The translations under genes and the position numbers were made by a program. This document shows, one piece after another, positions 1-8,560 of a DNA stretch of 64,000 nucleotides. Position 1 is the first letter of the stretch, and the number at the start of each line of letters is the position of its first letter. The DNA is from Anabaena catenula FACHB-362. GTDB taxonomy: Bacteria > Cyanobacteriota > Cyanobacteriia > Cyanobacteriales > Nostocaceae. A model generated the notes under the pieces. The model did no database searches, was not told where the DNA came from, and saw nothing but the letters and a program-made list of their open reading frames with translations. The stretch covers positions 1-64,000 of the forward strand of contig NZ_JACJTQ010000028.1 in NCBI RefSeq assembly GCF_014698735.1, read 5' to 3'.

Positions 1-107
1 TTGGTCATTGGTCATTGGTCATTGGTCATTGGTCATTGGTCATTGGTCATTGGTCATTGGTCATTGGTCATTGGTCATTGGTCATTGGTCATTGGTCATT
101 GGTCATT
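1..107. repeat. Tandem heptamer repeat (GGTCATT)n
   Basis: About fifteen uninterrupted copies of the 7-bp unit GGTCATT run from the window edge to position 107. It is a short tandemly repeated repetitive (STRR) sequence of the kind common between genes in Nostocales. It is open in one reading frame only because 7 bp repeats cycle through frames without a stop; that is not a gene. The array may continue left of the window. Confidence 0.95.
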
Positions 108-182
108 CGTAATTAATTATTCTGTCTCCATCTCCGCGTCACCGTGTCACCGTGTCACCGCGTCTCTCAATCTCCCGCGTCC

Positions 183-617
183 CTAATTTTCTAACTTACA
201 TTCCAAAGCTTTTTTCTGCATGGTTTTGAAAATGTTGTAAAAACCGTTAGCACGGGAAGGTGTCAAGCTAACATTTAAACCAGTAGCTTGAATAAAATCA
301 GGAGTTAATTGGACGATTTGTGTGGGTGTGAGTCCGTTTAATCCTTCTACCAAAAGTGCTACTAATCCCTTAGTTAGCTGGGAATCAGAATCTCCCTGAA
401 AAACAACTTTCCCATCATCCAATGATGCTGTCACATATACCTGTGAGACGCAACCAGGAACTTTGTTTTCGGGTAATTTATCAGCTTCGGGAAATTCTGG
501 CAATTTCTGAGCATACCAAATTAACTGTTCGTAACGTCGCTTTGGTTCAGCAGCACGTTGGAAGCGTTGGACGATTTTAGCTAAAGCAGGTGGTAAGGAA
601 TCAAGAGTTGAGGACAT
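183..617 (-). CDS. sufE: SufE family cysteine desulfuration protein
   Basis: 144 aa, the usual length for SufE. SufE accepts persulfide sulfur from the cysteine desulfurase SufS and passes it to the SufBCD scaffold during iron-sulfur cluster assembly in the cytosol. The conserved active-site segment VPGCVSQVY is present, with the acceptor cysteine at about residue 56, preceded by the typical LP-EFPEADKLPENK region. The gene stands alone here; no sufS or sufBCD is nearby. The start ATG has no strong Shine-Dalgarno sequence, but the N-terminus fits the family. The family assignment is firm; the partner is inferred from the family. Confidence 0.93.
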   Translation of the reverse strand: MSSTLDSLPPALAKIVQRFQRAAEPKRRYEQLIWYAQKLPEFPEADKLPENKVPGCVSQVYVTASLDDGKVVFQGDSDSQLTKGLVALLVEGLNGLTPTQIVQLTPDFIQATGLNVSLTPSRANGFYNIFKTMQKKALECKLEN

Positions 618-902
618 AATAAATTCAGGAAATAATTCAGTCTCATCTTGAGTTTAAATTATCTGGAGAGCGATCGCCCGTATTCAGTTTACCCATCGCT
701 CATGGTATTTTGAGTCAAAAAAAGACAATTTATCTGGTAATTGTATTGCTGATGACCAAATGGCATCAGTAAAGTGATTGTTTATATTAAGTATTGGCAA
801 CAACTGTTAAATATTGCTTCAAAAATCGGCTTTTTGTTGATTTTTCCGATGAATTTTGAAGATTATATTCTCAATGATTCAATAATCTCAGGAGAAAACC
901 CG

Positions 903-1163
903 ATGTTGACCTCTAGCTTACTCGCTACTGTACCCACAACCCTAGAATGGAGTCCTACTGTTGGCATCATCATGATTCTCGCCAACATTCTAGCGATCGC
1001 TATCGGCAAGTTTACAATCAAGTATCCTAATGCAGAACCTGCTCTACCTGCACCCAATTTCTTTGGTGGTTTTGGTTTACCTGCTGTATTAGCAACCACC
1101 TCCTTTGGTCATATTTTAGGTGCAGGCATCATCTTAGGACTCCACAACATCGGCAGAATCTAA
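903..1163 (+). CDS. psaK: Photosystem I reaction centre subunit PsaK
   Basis: 86-aa thylakoid membrane protein of photosystem I, which sits at the edge of the complex and helps bind antenna chlorophyll. It has two hydrophobic helices (about residues 19-38 and 58-82) joined by a polar loop with the PNAEPALPAPNFFGGFGLPAVLATTSFGH segment pattern typical of PsaK; the second helix begins in the conserved GFGLPA stretch. An open frame extends upstream to 774, but the ATG at 903 is preceded by GGAG at 891-894 with good spacing and gives the normal PsaK length, so that start was chosen. A strong intrinsic terminator follows at 1221-1250, indicating a monocistronic unit. Confidence 0.95.
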   Translation: MLTSSLLATVPTTLEWSPTVGIIMILANILAIAIGKFTIKYPNAEPALPAPNFFGGFGLPAVLATTSFGHILGAGIILGLHNIGRI

Positions 1164-1220
1164 GCTTGAGTGCAATTTTGCTTGTATTAAATCGATTTAT
1201 TGTTTATTTTTCCAGCTAAG

Positions 1221-1250
1221 AGCCAGAAATCAAGTTTTCTGGCTTTTTCT
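1221..1250 (+). terminator. Intrinsic terminator of psaK
   Basis: Perfect 9-bp stem AGCCAGAAA (1221-1229) / TTTCTGGCT (1236-1244) with a 6-base loop, followed by a run of T. It lies 58 bp after the psaK stop codon. Confidence 0.9.
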
Positions 1251-1367
1251 CCTTGACTTATGCCTCCTGTGAGACGGGAGCATCTCAACAACAGATATTC
1301 ACAGTTATTTGCCTATCATCTGTATTTTTTGATGAAGTTCAATTATGCATAAATACGGTTTTTAAAA

Positions 1368-1739
1368 CTACACGGGTAAAGGTGCTACACCATGCAACTG
1401 ACGCACAGCATTGAGACAAACTAGGCAATCACAGCCAAACAACTTAATCGCCTCATTACTTTCTGCATCAGTGAATTCTAGTTCATCTGACTGATTTTGA
1501 GCAGGTTGAACTTGCGCCAATTTCATATCTGGTTTAACCGTCGTAGGAGTAACATCATCCGCCTGTATACATACCTGACGTACATTTGCTGAGTGGGGAG
1601 AACGGACACAAGAAAGATGAGTGCCAACAGGGGTAACTGTTTGACTAGCATGAACTGGTCTACCCATCATCACCATAGATAGCATAGACGTAAACAAGAC
1701 AGGACTAGAAAGCAAGGCCAAGATAAATTTTCTGTTCAT
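1368..1739 (-). CDS. Small secreted protein of unknown function
   Basis: 123 aa. Residues 1-31 form a clear Sec signal peptide (basic MNRKF, a hydrophobic core, cleavage near VHA-S), so the product should be periplasmic or lumenal. The mature part is polar, with two separated cysteines in the middle and a C-terminal FGCDCLVCLNAVRQL motif around residues 102-116. The CxCxxC cluster could bind a metal or form disulfides, but no family was recognised. The gene converges on psaK and is followed upstream by the metallophosphatase genes; no operon partner is evident. Coding potential is supported by the sensible signal peptide. Confidence 0.7.
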   Translation of the reverse strand: MNRKFILALLSSPVLFTSMLSMVMMGRPVHASQTVTPVGTHLSCVRSPHSANVRQVCIQADDVTPTTVKPDMKLAQVQPAQNQSDELEFTDAESNEAIKLFGCDCLVCLNAVRQLHGVAPLPV

Positions 1740-1905
1740 TTCTGGAAAAAAGTTTATGGCTAGGAAAACAAACCAACCATCTTTTCAGACCAGTTGATTG
1801 TTAATCAGTCCATCTTATCCAAATTAGCTAAAAATATCTGAATTAATTCAATGTCATCCATACAGATTTCTATCTTGGCTTCTAGCTGGGAAACAAAACA
1901 AAAAA

Positions 1906-2655
1906 TTACCCAGCAGAAATTACCTTAGTTGAAACCTGAAAACCTTTTCCAACTCCGTAACGTACAGTTTTAAATTCTACAAAATTGGTCTCTGGATCAT
2001 AAACAGTATAAATTGCTTCTCCAGGATTTCTGCCCACATTACCCACACCTATCACTTGACGCGGAGAAATTTCCACAGTTTCAGGAGTAGGGGAACTATC
2101 CAAAGTTGTCACACCTGTAGTAATAGAACCGGCTTCTAGCTGATATCTAAAAGCCAAACCAGAACGACCGCAGAATAAATTATTTGCTTGCATACGTCCC
2201 AAACGGTCAAGCATTTGGATAGGAGACGTTTCTGGCGTTAGTGCTTCATCAATTGCTACCGTTGAACCGTGAATTAATAAACAATCAAGTTCAAAAAAAC
2301 CAAAATCTAAATTTCGCAACCATTGCACAGTCGGACGAGAAACCGAATCCCAAAGTAACTTAACAGTATCTCCTCCATACTTAGCCATTAACTCCGTCGG
2401 TTCCCCAGTCCCAGCCACACCATGCAGAATAAAACATTGTTCTTCCCACCAACCCTTACAAACTAACGGTTCCAACTCCCCGCGCTTTGGGTTACGAACT
2501 CTTGCAACCAACTTCTCAGAATCTTGATTTGGCCCCACCAAATCACCCAAAATATATAAAGCCTCAACATCTCGCAGACGCTTAACATCAGCCATTACAG
2601 CCTCATAAGCCGCCAAATTACCCTCAATTCCACTCAAAATAGCCCATTTAGTCAT
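1906..2655 (-). CDS. Metallophosphatase-fold protein with substituted active-site residues
   Basis: 249 aa from the ATG at 2655. The open frame continues to 2697, but the extra 14 codons are encoded by a dispersed intergenic repeat and were not counted. The fold of YfcE-type metallophosphoesterases is recognisable: SGIEGN where SDIHGN is expected, an intact GDLVG near residue 45, a WWEEQ segment in place of GNH(E/D), LLIHGS, FCGRSGLAF where GHTHxP is expected, and a late GNVG motif. Several metal ligands (the first Asp and His, and the His residues of GHTH) are replaced, so catalysis by the standard two-metal mechanism is doubtful. It resembles its neighbour at 2889-3701 and may be a regulatory or scaffolding paralogue. 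Confidence 0.75.
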   Translation of the reverse strand: MTKWAILSGIEGNLAAYEAVMADVKRLRDVEALYILGDLVGPNQDSEKLVARVRNPKRGELEPLVCKGWWEEQCFILHGVAGTGEPTELMAKYGGDTVKLLWDSVSRPTVQWLRNLDFGFFELDCLLIHGSTVAIDEALTPETSPIQMLDRLGRMQANNLFCGRSGLAFRYQLEAGSITTGVTTLDSSPTPETVEISPRQVIGVGNVGRNPGEAIYTVYDPETNFVEFKTVRYGVGKGFQVSTKVISAG

Positions 2656-2688
2656 TTTCTTATTTCTCTGCGCCCTCTGCGCCTCTGC

Positions 2689-2765
2689 GTGAGACAAAAA
2701 ATGTGTTTCATTTACCCGAAAGTCACTGTGCTGTAATCTATATTCTTCTGGTGGGAAGGGAGTAG
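2689..2765. repeat. Dispersed intergenic repeat with partial copies elsewhere
   Basis: The segment 2689-2721 recurs in inverted orientation at 4703-4736 (about 31 of 33 positions match). The tail TATTCTTCTGGTGGGAAGGG near 2742-2762 recurs at the ends of the repeats near 20500 and 28330. The repeat reaches into the false N-terminal extension of the phosphatase-like gene. Confidence 0.8.
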
Positions 2766-2812
2766 GACATCAACAAATGATAAAACTTAGACACAAAAAG
2801 ACTTTCAACTCT

Positions 2813-2855
2813 GTCACCTGTCACCTGTCACCTGTCACCTGTCACCTGTCACCTG
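2813..2855. repeat. Tandem heptamer repeat (GTCACCT)n
   Basis: Six contiguous copies of a 7-bp unit between the two metallophosphatase genes; an STRR-type array. Confidence 0.95.
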
Positions 2856-2888
2856 CTATGTGTGAACTTTTGCAAAAAGTCTCAAGCC

Positions 2889-3701
2889 CTACTTAGTACA
2901 AACATGAGTTGCATCATCAGCCCTTTCAGCATATTCCAAACCTTGAGACAAACGCCAAGCAAAAATAGCAGGTAAACCCTTCTCAATAATTGCGGCACAG
3001 GTTTTTTGATAATTGTAAGCAACTTCCCGCAGCTTCACATCTTGATTATCGGTGTCATAAATCACATAAGTTGCATTAGGTCTTCCATGTCGAGGTTCTC
3101 CCACAGAACCGACATTAATAATCCGTTTCAAGTTAGCTGTAAAATTGATTTCCCTTGCTTCTGTACCTTCACCTTGAACACGCACTTGCAAACTACCTGC
3201 ATCCAAATTACGCACATAAGGGACATGAGTATGTCCACAAAAAAGCACATCTGCATCTGTAGAAAGTACTCGCTCCAAGGCTGCAAAAGCGTCAAGTTCA
3301 GGTAACAAGTATTCGTGGTTGCTGTGAGGACTACCGTGAACAAAAGCTAAATTTTCCTCACGCAAACTATGGGGTAATTGGGCTAGAAATTCTCTATTTT
3401 CGGGGTTGATTTGTTGATTTGTCCATTCATGAGCTATTTTACCCCTGTTTTCAGCTAATAAAGAAGGATAACTGCAATCACAAGCATTTAAACCTTCTAC
3501 AATATCTTCATCCCAACAACCAGAACAAGTAGGAATATCCAGAGCACGAATTTGTGTCACTACCTCATTTGGATAGGGGCCATATCCGACTAAATCTCCC
3601 AGACAAAATATTTTTTCTGCTTTTTGGTTATCTATATCTGATAAAACGGCATCCAAAGCTTCTGAGTTGCCATGAATACAAGACATTACTGCTATTTTCA
3701 C
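2889..3701 (-). CDS. YfcE-like metallophosphoesterase
   Basis: 270 aa. The calcineurin-like phosphoesterase blocks appear in order: MSCIHGNSEALDAVL at residues 6-20 (SDIHGN expected, so the first Asp is Cys), GDLVGYGPYPNEVV near 35-48, SGCWDED (GNHD expected), FVHGSPHS near 120, and an intact FCGHTHVPYVR near 154. The late metal ligands are intact and the early ones are altered, which could mean altered metal preference. The start overlaps the stop of the upstream CobW-type gene by 4 bp (ATGA), so the two are translationally coupled and probably share the Zur/Fur-like operator upstream of that gene. The substrate is unknown; the family includes phosphodiesterases and protein phosphatases. Confidence 0.85.
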   Translation of the reverse strand: MKIAVMSCIHGNSEALDAVLSDIDNQKAEKIFCLGDLVGYGPYPNEVVTQIRALDIPTCSGCWDEDIVEGLNACDCSYPSLLAENRGKIAHEWTNQQINPENREFLAQLPHSLREENLAFVHGSPHSNHEYLLPELDAFAALERVLSTDADVLFCGHTHVPYVRNLDAGSLQVRVQGEGTEAREINFTANLKRIINVGSVGEPRHGRPNATYVIYDTDNQDVKLREVAYNYQKTCAAIIEKGLPAIFAWRLSQGLEYAERADDATHVCTK

Positions 3702-4477
3702 TGAGTTATTTCTCCTTCTGATAAAATCTCTTTGACCTGTTCTTGGTATTGTTTAATGCCGATATCTGACAAATAACAATCTTGCAAAGTTTGTTTAATT
3801 GCTAACTCGTCTAAATTTTTACCCCATACTTCTATACCACTAAAGCGCTGTGGTCTGCCTTCTAAATGACGTGGTAAGTCTAATTCCAGAAAATCGGTTG
3901 CTGGGATACCCGCAACAAAATCACCGTAAATTGACCGACCATCAGCTACATCAAAAATTCCTTTAGCACGAGTAACTTGACCATAAGCATGATGAGTAAT
4001 TTCATACCAAAAGTCATGTAAACTGTCTTCGTCAATAACTTGACCACTGCTGGGAACGCGCCAAAGTTGACTTGGGGAAATACTGATATCAATATTTGCA
4101 CCTTTGATAATTTTTTCTGCCCAATTATGATATTCAGAATCTTTGAGGTGTGGTGGTAAAATGGCTATAGCAATGTAGGGTACATCGTTTAATATTTGCT
4201 GAATTGCCGTTAATTCCAAATAAAACCCCAGTTCAATATAGGCTAGTTTGGCGGTTTCTAGCTGGGTGTAAAATTCGATTTCTTGACCATCTCCAAAGAC
4301 TTTTACTTCTGGGAATTCCGCAGCTATGCGCGTTTGGTCTATGGGAACCTTGCCATTTCCAGGACTATAATAAATTACATTGTCAAGGGAGGCGCTATTT
4401 TGCAACTTTTGGCAAATCCAAGTAGTTTTCCCACAGCCAGCAAGTCCAGCAACAACTGTGATGATTGGTATATTCAT
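3698..4477 (-). CDS. CobW-type (COG0523) P-loop GTPase, putative metallochaperone
   Basis: 259 aa. The N-terminal P-loop GLAGCGKTT is at residues 11-19, and the C-terminal part (about 170-230) has the CobW_C pattern: AKGIFDVADGRSIYGDF and PQRFSGIEVWGKNLD. COG0523 proteins are GTP-dependent metallochaperones or insertases, many of them for zinc. The usual CxCC zinc motif between the G-domain elements is not visible and the protein is shorter than canonical CobW proteins (about 320 aa), so it is a divergent member. An operator-like palindrome ends 3 bp before the start codon. The downstream metallophosphatase overlaps by 4 bp. A zinc-starvation role is inferred from the family and the operator. 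Confidence 0.8.
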   Translation of the reverse strand: MNIPIITVVAGLAGCGKTTWICQKLQNSASLDNVIYYSPGNGKVPIDQTRIAAEFPEVKVFGDGQEIEFYTQLETAKLAYIELGFYLELTAIQQILNDVPYIAIAILPPHLKDSEYHNWAEKIIKGANIDISISPSQLWRVPSSGQVIDEDSLHDFWYEITHHAYGQVTRAKGIFDVADGRSIYGDFVAGIPATDFLELDLPRHLEGRPQRFSGIEVWGKNLDELAIKQTLQDCYLSDIGIKQYQEQVKEILSEGEITQ

Positions 4478-4802
4478 ATTTTAATGATAATCATTATTGT
4501 GTATTTTGCCAAATTTTAAGTATTTTAAAGTTTACACGACTGGTTCTAGATTTTTACCAGAAATGCCAAGATCGATGGAGATACTTGAGGAATAGACCTT
4601 AGGTACTTCCAAATAAAAAAATACCCCATGGTTTTTAGGCCAGAGGGAGGAAAAGTAGTTTGAATGCTTGATTCATTCAGATACCAATTGCTTTATAGCC
4701 ATTTTCGGGTAAATGAACTACATTTTTTTGTCTCACGTTCCAGACGCAGAGTCACTCCAGAGAAATGAAGAGTGTGGTATAAATAAGTGAAAACTGCTGT
4801 AA
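4478..4802. other. Intergenic region with a repeat copy
   Basis: It holds the Zur/Fur-like site at its left end and the inverted copy (4703-4736) of the dispersed repeat found at 2689-2721. No other gene or RNA is evident. Confidence 0.7.
4480..4498. promoter_or_regulatory. Zur/Fur-type operator upstream of the CobW-type gene
   Basis: The 19-bp site TTTAATGATAATCATTATT matches the classic Fur-box consensus at 16 of 19 positions, and its core matches the cyanobacterial Zur 7-1-7 palindrome (TGATAAT-N-ATTATCA) at 13 of 15. It lies directly before the ATG at 4477, where a bound repressor would block transcription or initiation. The COG0523 product favours Zur over Fur. Confidence 0.7.
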
Positions 4803-5069
4803 TCACCAATGACTAATTTTTTTATCATCCCAAACTTCTAAATCCAGTTCTTGGAGATAGATTAACCCGTTTTGAATTTGTGCTTTTGTTCCTTGTAAAT
4901 CTAGCTCAAACCAACCATCACCAATGGCATCACGTCCTAGAATTGCTACTTTGATATTCACAGTCAGTCCGTAGTCAGACACTAAACGAGAAATTACAGG
5001 TTCTTGGTGATAGTCTTTAGGAATTCTCACCCGAATTCTTTGATAGATAAGTGCATTTTCACTAGCCAT
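4803..5069 (-). CDS. NIL domain-containing protein
   Basis: 88 aa consisting almost entirely of a NIL domain, the small ferredoxin-fold, ligand-sensing module found at the C-terminus of methionine ABC ATPases. Visible features are RIRVRIPKDYHQEPVISRLVSDYGL at the start and GDGWFELDLQGTKAQIQNGLIYLQELDLEVW at the end. The ATG at 5069 is preceded by AGAGG about 6 bp upstream; the frame's earlier start is a TTG inside that ribosome-binding region and was rejected. It lies just downstream of, and co-oriented with, cysW, cysT and sbpA, which suggests a sensory or accessory role in sulfur-compound uptake; the ligand is unknown. Confidence 0.85.
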   Translation of the reverse strand: MASENALIYQRIRVRIPKDYHQEPVISRLVSDYGLTVNIKVAILGRDAIGDGWFELDLQGTKAQIQNGLIYLQELDLEVWDDKKISHW

Positions 5070-5181
5070 AAAAACCTCTTGCAAAGAAAGGAATTTGATA
5101 TTTTTTCTAGTAATGCCAATTTTATGTAAGGCTGCACAAAATTATGAAATCCATTGATATTTAAATCATTGCAATTACGAC

Positions 5182-6021
5182 TTATTCAACTTCTTTAATT
5201 TTGGTTTTCCGTTCCAGAATCTCCTTCAGCACCAAAGTTACTACTGCTAAAAGCGCCAAAATTACAGCCGCAGAAAAAGCAGCTTCGGATTCATACTGTT
5301 TATAAGCGTCTTCAACAAATAACGGTAGACTCTGAGTTGTATTGGCAATGTTACCAGATACGACTGAAACAGCGCCAAATTCACCCATTGCTCTGGCATT
5401 AGTTAAAATTAAGCCATAGAGTAAGCCCCAACGGATACTGGGTAAGGTGACACGCCAAAATGTCTGCCAATCATTTGCACCTAAGGTTCTAGCTGCTTCT
5501 TCTTGATCTTTGCCATATTCTTCTAAGATGGGAATTACTTCTCTGGCCACAAAAGGCATACTCACGAATGCTGTAGCTAGAACCATGCCGGGAAATGCAA
5601 AGATAATCTGGATATTATGTGCTTGAAGCCAAGGACCAAACCAGCCCTGTCTTCCATAAAGTAGCACAATCATTAAACCAGCTACGACAGGGGAAATAGA
5701 AAAGGGAAGGTCAATTATACTCAGAACTATAGCGCGTCCTGGAAATTTATGACGAGCGATCGCCCAAGCCGCACATAAACCAAATACTGTATTTACAGGC
5801 AAGGAAATTAAAGCCAGTAACAAAGTTAGCCAAGCGGCATGGAGAAATTCCGGTTTTGTGAGGTTAGATAGAAATGGACTGAATCCTTTTTTGAAAGCTT
5901 CAAAAAAAAGGTTGATCGTTGGGATATATTGGACTAGAAATAAATAAGCGATCGCGATCGCAATCAAAACACCTGGAACCCAACTTTGCTGTTGGCGACT
6001 ATTTCTCTTATCTGTTGTCAT
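5182..6021 (-). CDS. cysW: Sulfate ABC transporter permease CysW
   Basis: 279-aa inner-membrane permease of the sulfate/thiosulfate ABC importer. It has about six hydrophobic helices and the permease EAA loop ([21 protein letters not shown], about residues 174-194) that contacts the ATPase. The N-terminus overlaps the cysT stop by 14 bp, showing tight coupling. The order of transcription is sbpA-cysT-cysW, then the NIL gene 113 bp further on. The ATPase CysA is not in this window and must be encoded elsewhere or shared. Confidence 0.95.
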   Translation of the reverse strand: MTTDKRNSRQQQSWVPGVLIAIAIAYLFLVQYIPTINLFFEAFKKGFSPFLSNLTKPEFLHAAWLTLLLALISLPVNTVFGLCAAWAIARHKFPGRAIVLSIIDLPFSISPVVAGLMIVLLYGRQGWFGPWLQAHNIQIIFAFPGMVLATAFVSMPFVAREVIPILEEYGKDQEEAARTLGANDWQTFWRVTLPSIRWGLLYGLILTNARAMGEFGAVSVVSGNIANTTQSLPLFVEDAYKQYESEAAFSAAVILALLAVVTLVLKEILERKTKIKEVE

Positions 6022-6877
6022 ATCTTCTAGCCCAAGCTTGTAAGAAATTAATTGCCAGTAACAGCACCAAAGAAATTGCTAGTAAAACCACACCAATAAC
6101 AGTTGCACCAGAATAGTCATACTGTTCCAAGCGCTGGAAAATTAGCACAGGTGCAATCAAATCTTTAAAAGAGGTATTGGAAGAAATAATTACCGTTGAA
6201 CCATACTCCCCGACTGCGCGGGAAAAACCCAAAGCCACACCAGTCAAAATTGTCGGAAATAAAGGCGGTAAAATTACTTTCCAGAAAGTCTGCCATTGAG
6301 TCGCACCCAGACACCAAGCTGCTTCTTCAATTTCATGTTCCATTTCCTGAAGCACAGGTTGCACAGTCCGCACGATAAAAGGCAGAGATATAAATATCAT
6401 TGCTACCCCAACTCCCAACCGGGTAAAAGATACCTTAATTCCCAGTGGTGCTAACAGTGAACCAATCCAACCATTATCGCTGTAAACAGTTGCTAAAGTT
6501 AAACCAGCAACAGATGTTGGTAAAGCAAAAGGTAAATCTACCGTGGCATCAATTATCCGTTTGAAAGGGAAATCATAACGTACCAATACCCAAGCAATCA
6601 AAGTTCCAAACACACCATTGAGTAGCGCCGCAAACAGTGAAGTGACAAAAGTAACGTTGTAAGTGGACAATGCTAACTCATTGGTAGCGATTTCCCAAAA
6701 CTTAGCCGGAGGTTCCGTACTGGCTTTGAGGAACATGGCCGTTATGGGAACAAACAACATCACAAATAGGTATCCGATGGTAATTCGCCAAGTCCAAGGA
6801 AGGTGAATCACATTATCTAAGAATACCTTCCAAACAGAAGGTTTAATGTTAGCTTGCACAGGAGAAGATACAGTCAT
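6008..6877 (-). CDS. cysT: Sulfate ABC transporter permease CysT
   Basis: 289-aa permease that pairs with CysW to form the membrane channel of the sulfate importer. It has six predicted transmembrane helices, a cytoplasmic N-terminal tail, and the EAA loop [22 protein letters not shown] near residue 185. The downstream end overlaps cysW by 14 bp; upstream, sbpA ends only 42 bp away. Length and motif layout are normal for CysT. In cyanobacteria this operon is usually derepressed by sulfur limitation; no CysR-type site was identified with confidence. Confidence 0.95.
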   Translation of the reverse strand: MTVSSPVQANIKPSVWKVFLDNVIHLPWTWRITIGYLFVMLFVPITAMFLKASTEPPAKFWEIATNELALSTYNVTFVTSLFAALLNGVFGTLIAWVLVRYDFPFKRIIDATVDLPFALPTSVAGLTLATVYSDNGWIGSLLAPLGIKVSFTRLGVGVAMIFISLPFIVRTVQPVLQEMEHEIEEAAWCLGATQWQTFWKVILPPLFPTILTGVALGFSRAVGEYGSTVIISSNTSFKDLIAPVLIFQRLEQYDYSGATVIGVVLLAISLVLLLAINFLQAWARRYDNR

Positions 6878-6919
6878 AATTCAGAATTGAGTCAATAGTT
6901 ATTTTTCACAAATTACCAA

Positions 6920-8041
6920 TTACCGCTTCTTTTTGGCTTGGATTTGGTCAAAAACTGTCCCGTCAGCAAAAAACTTGTTCTGAACTGCATCCCAACCACC
7001 GAATTCCTCAACTGTACCCAAAGTTTTTACTGGAGGATATTTATCTGCAAATTCCTTAGTTTTAGCTACAGTATCATCTACAGGACGAAATCCTACCTTG
7101 GCAAATTCCTGTTGTGCTTCTGGGGTAAAGAGAAATTTAACGAAACCTTCTGCTACTTCACGATTACCGTGTTTATCAACATTCTTATCTACAACAGCAA
7201 TGGGATTATCAATGGAAATATTCACATCAGGGATAATCGCAGTCACTTTTTCACCCTTTTGTTCTGCTAATACAATTTCATTTTCGTAGTTTATCAGAGC
7301 ATCACCCTGACCTTGCTTGAAAAATGCATCTGTAGCTTCACGGGCATCTTTTGTTAATATGGGAACATTGTTGTAAACCTTACTCACAAACTCAGTGGCT
7401 TTGGCTTCATCTCCACCAGTTTTAATGACTGAGTTCCACAGTGCAAGAAAATTCCAACGCGCAACTCCTGATGTTTTGGGATCAGCGGTAATCAGTTTAA
7501 CATCATCTTTTGCTAAATCTGCCCAAGTCTTGATACCTTTCGGGTTGCCTTCACGAGTGACTAAAGCTGCTACAGACTTAGAAACAATAGCATTGTTGGG
7601 AACTTCTTTTTCCCATCCTGGCTCAATTAATCCCGCTTTTTCAATTTTTGATGTATCCCCAGCCAGTGCCAAGTGAACAATATCTGCTTCTAAACCATCA
7701 ATTACAGCGCGAGTTTGAGAACCAGAACCACCATAACTTTGTTTAAAGGTGACAGTTTGGTTATGTTCTTTTTGCCATTTTTCCACAAATTTAGGAATAA
7801 TGGCTTCGTGAGCAGCTTTGGTGACAGCAAAAGAGACAAGGGTTAGTTCTACATTCTGCTTCTTTTCACCAGCAGTAGTTTCAGTGGTAGTTGTAGTAGT
7901 ATTACTATTATTCGCACCAGAGCAAGAAGCAAGTGCTACAGTCAAAATTCCCCCGACTAAAAAGAGTGATACAAAGCCTTTGAGCGAATTTGGTCTTAAC
8001 CTAAGTTGCGATTGTTTCAGTAGACGCTGCCATAAATTCAT
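6920..8041 (-). CDS. sbpA: Sulfate-binding lipoprotein SbpA
   Basis: 373-aa periplasmic sulfate-binding component of the ABC importer. The N-terminal signal ends in a lipobox (VALASC, cysteine near residue 41), so the mature protein is likely a lipoprotein tethered by that cysteine, followed by a Thr-rich linker. Family blocks are clear: ELTLVSFAVTKAAHEAIIPKF, SYGGSGSQTRAVIDGLEADIV, TSGVARWNFLALW and FLFTPEAQQEFAKVGFRPV. The ATG is preceded by AGGAG. It is the first gene of sbpA-cysT-cysW. A second, divergently transcribed homologue starts about 520 bp away. Confidence 0.95.
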   Translation of the reverse strand: MNLWQRLLKQSQLRLRPNSLKGFVSLFLVGGILTVALASCSGANNSNTTTTTTETTAGEKKQNVELTLVSFAVTKAAHEAIIPKFVEKWQKEHNQTVTFKQSYGGSGSQTRAVIDGLEADIVHLALAGDTSKIEKAGLIEPGWEKEVPNNAIVSKSVAALVTREGNPKGIKTWADLAKDDVKLITADPKTSGVARWNFLALWNSVIKTGGDEAKATEFVSKVYNNVPILTKDAREATDAFFKQGQGDALINYENEIVLAEQKGEKVTAIIPDVNISIDNPIAVVDKNVDKHGNREVAEGFVKFLFTPEAQQEFAKVGFRPVDDTVAKTKEFADKYPPVKTLGTVEEFGGWDAVQNKFFADGTVFDQIQAKKKR

Positions 8042-8560
8042 TTTTTTTGCTCCTGTTAAACTACAGTTAGTTGATAGAAATAAAGTACATATACTTTATG
8101 CTAATACGCGATTGCAGGTATCTGGTGATGAAATCTAGATCAAACCTCACATTAGCGATAGGTAATATGGGGATTTTAGCAGTTTCATAAAAAATTACAA
8201 TACCATAAATTAGCTAGTATCAATTTATGACCATAATTATTTTGTCAACAAATAGATATTCTACTGAGCGCAAAGTATTATTTAATGTTAATTGCTACGT
8301 GTAAATTCTAAAATAGATTACAGATTTTATTCCCATAATTCTTTGATATGAATCATTTATAAATAATTCATGCATCAAAAACGGCGCATATTTATCAGTA
8401 ATAAACAATACACACTATGTCCGATTGGGGAATAGTTGTTTTTAAGTGTGAGAACTATTGATTTTCTATGTCGCATCTGATACGCTCTTTTTTAGACAGC
8501 AACTACGGTAATTCGACCAAAAAACCGTTGATTGTATTTATCCTTATGCAAGGCAAATCC
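8042..8560. other. Divergent intergenic region between two sulfate-binding protein genes
   Basis: AT-rich region that must hold the promoters of sbpA and its divergent paralogue. I see no convincing consensus sites, terminators or small genes. The open frame that reaches back to 8468 is treated as untranslated leader. Confidence 0.6.

Noticed and set aside
1-186. Open frame over the heptamer array
   Set aside because: The protein is a direct translation of (GGTCATT)n plus intergenic repeats; it has no start context or family.
863-1099. 78-aa minus-strand frame
   Set aside because: Lies antisense within psaK.
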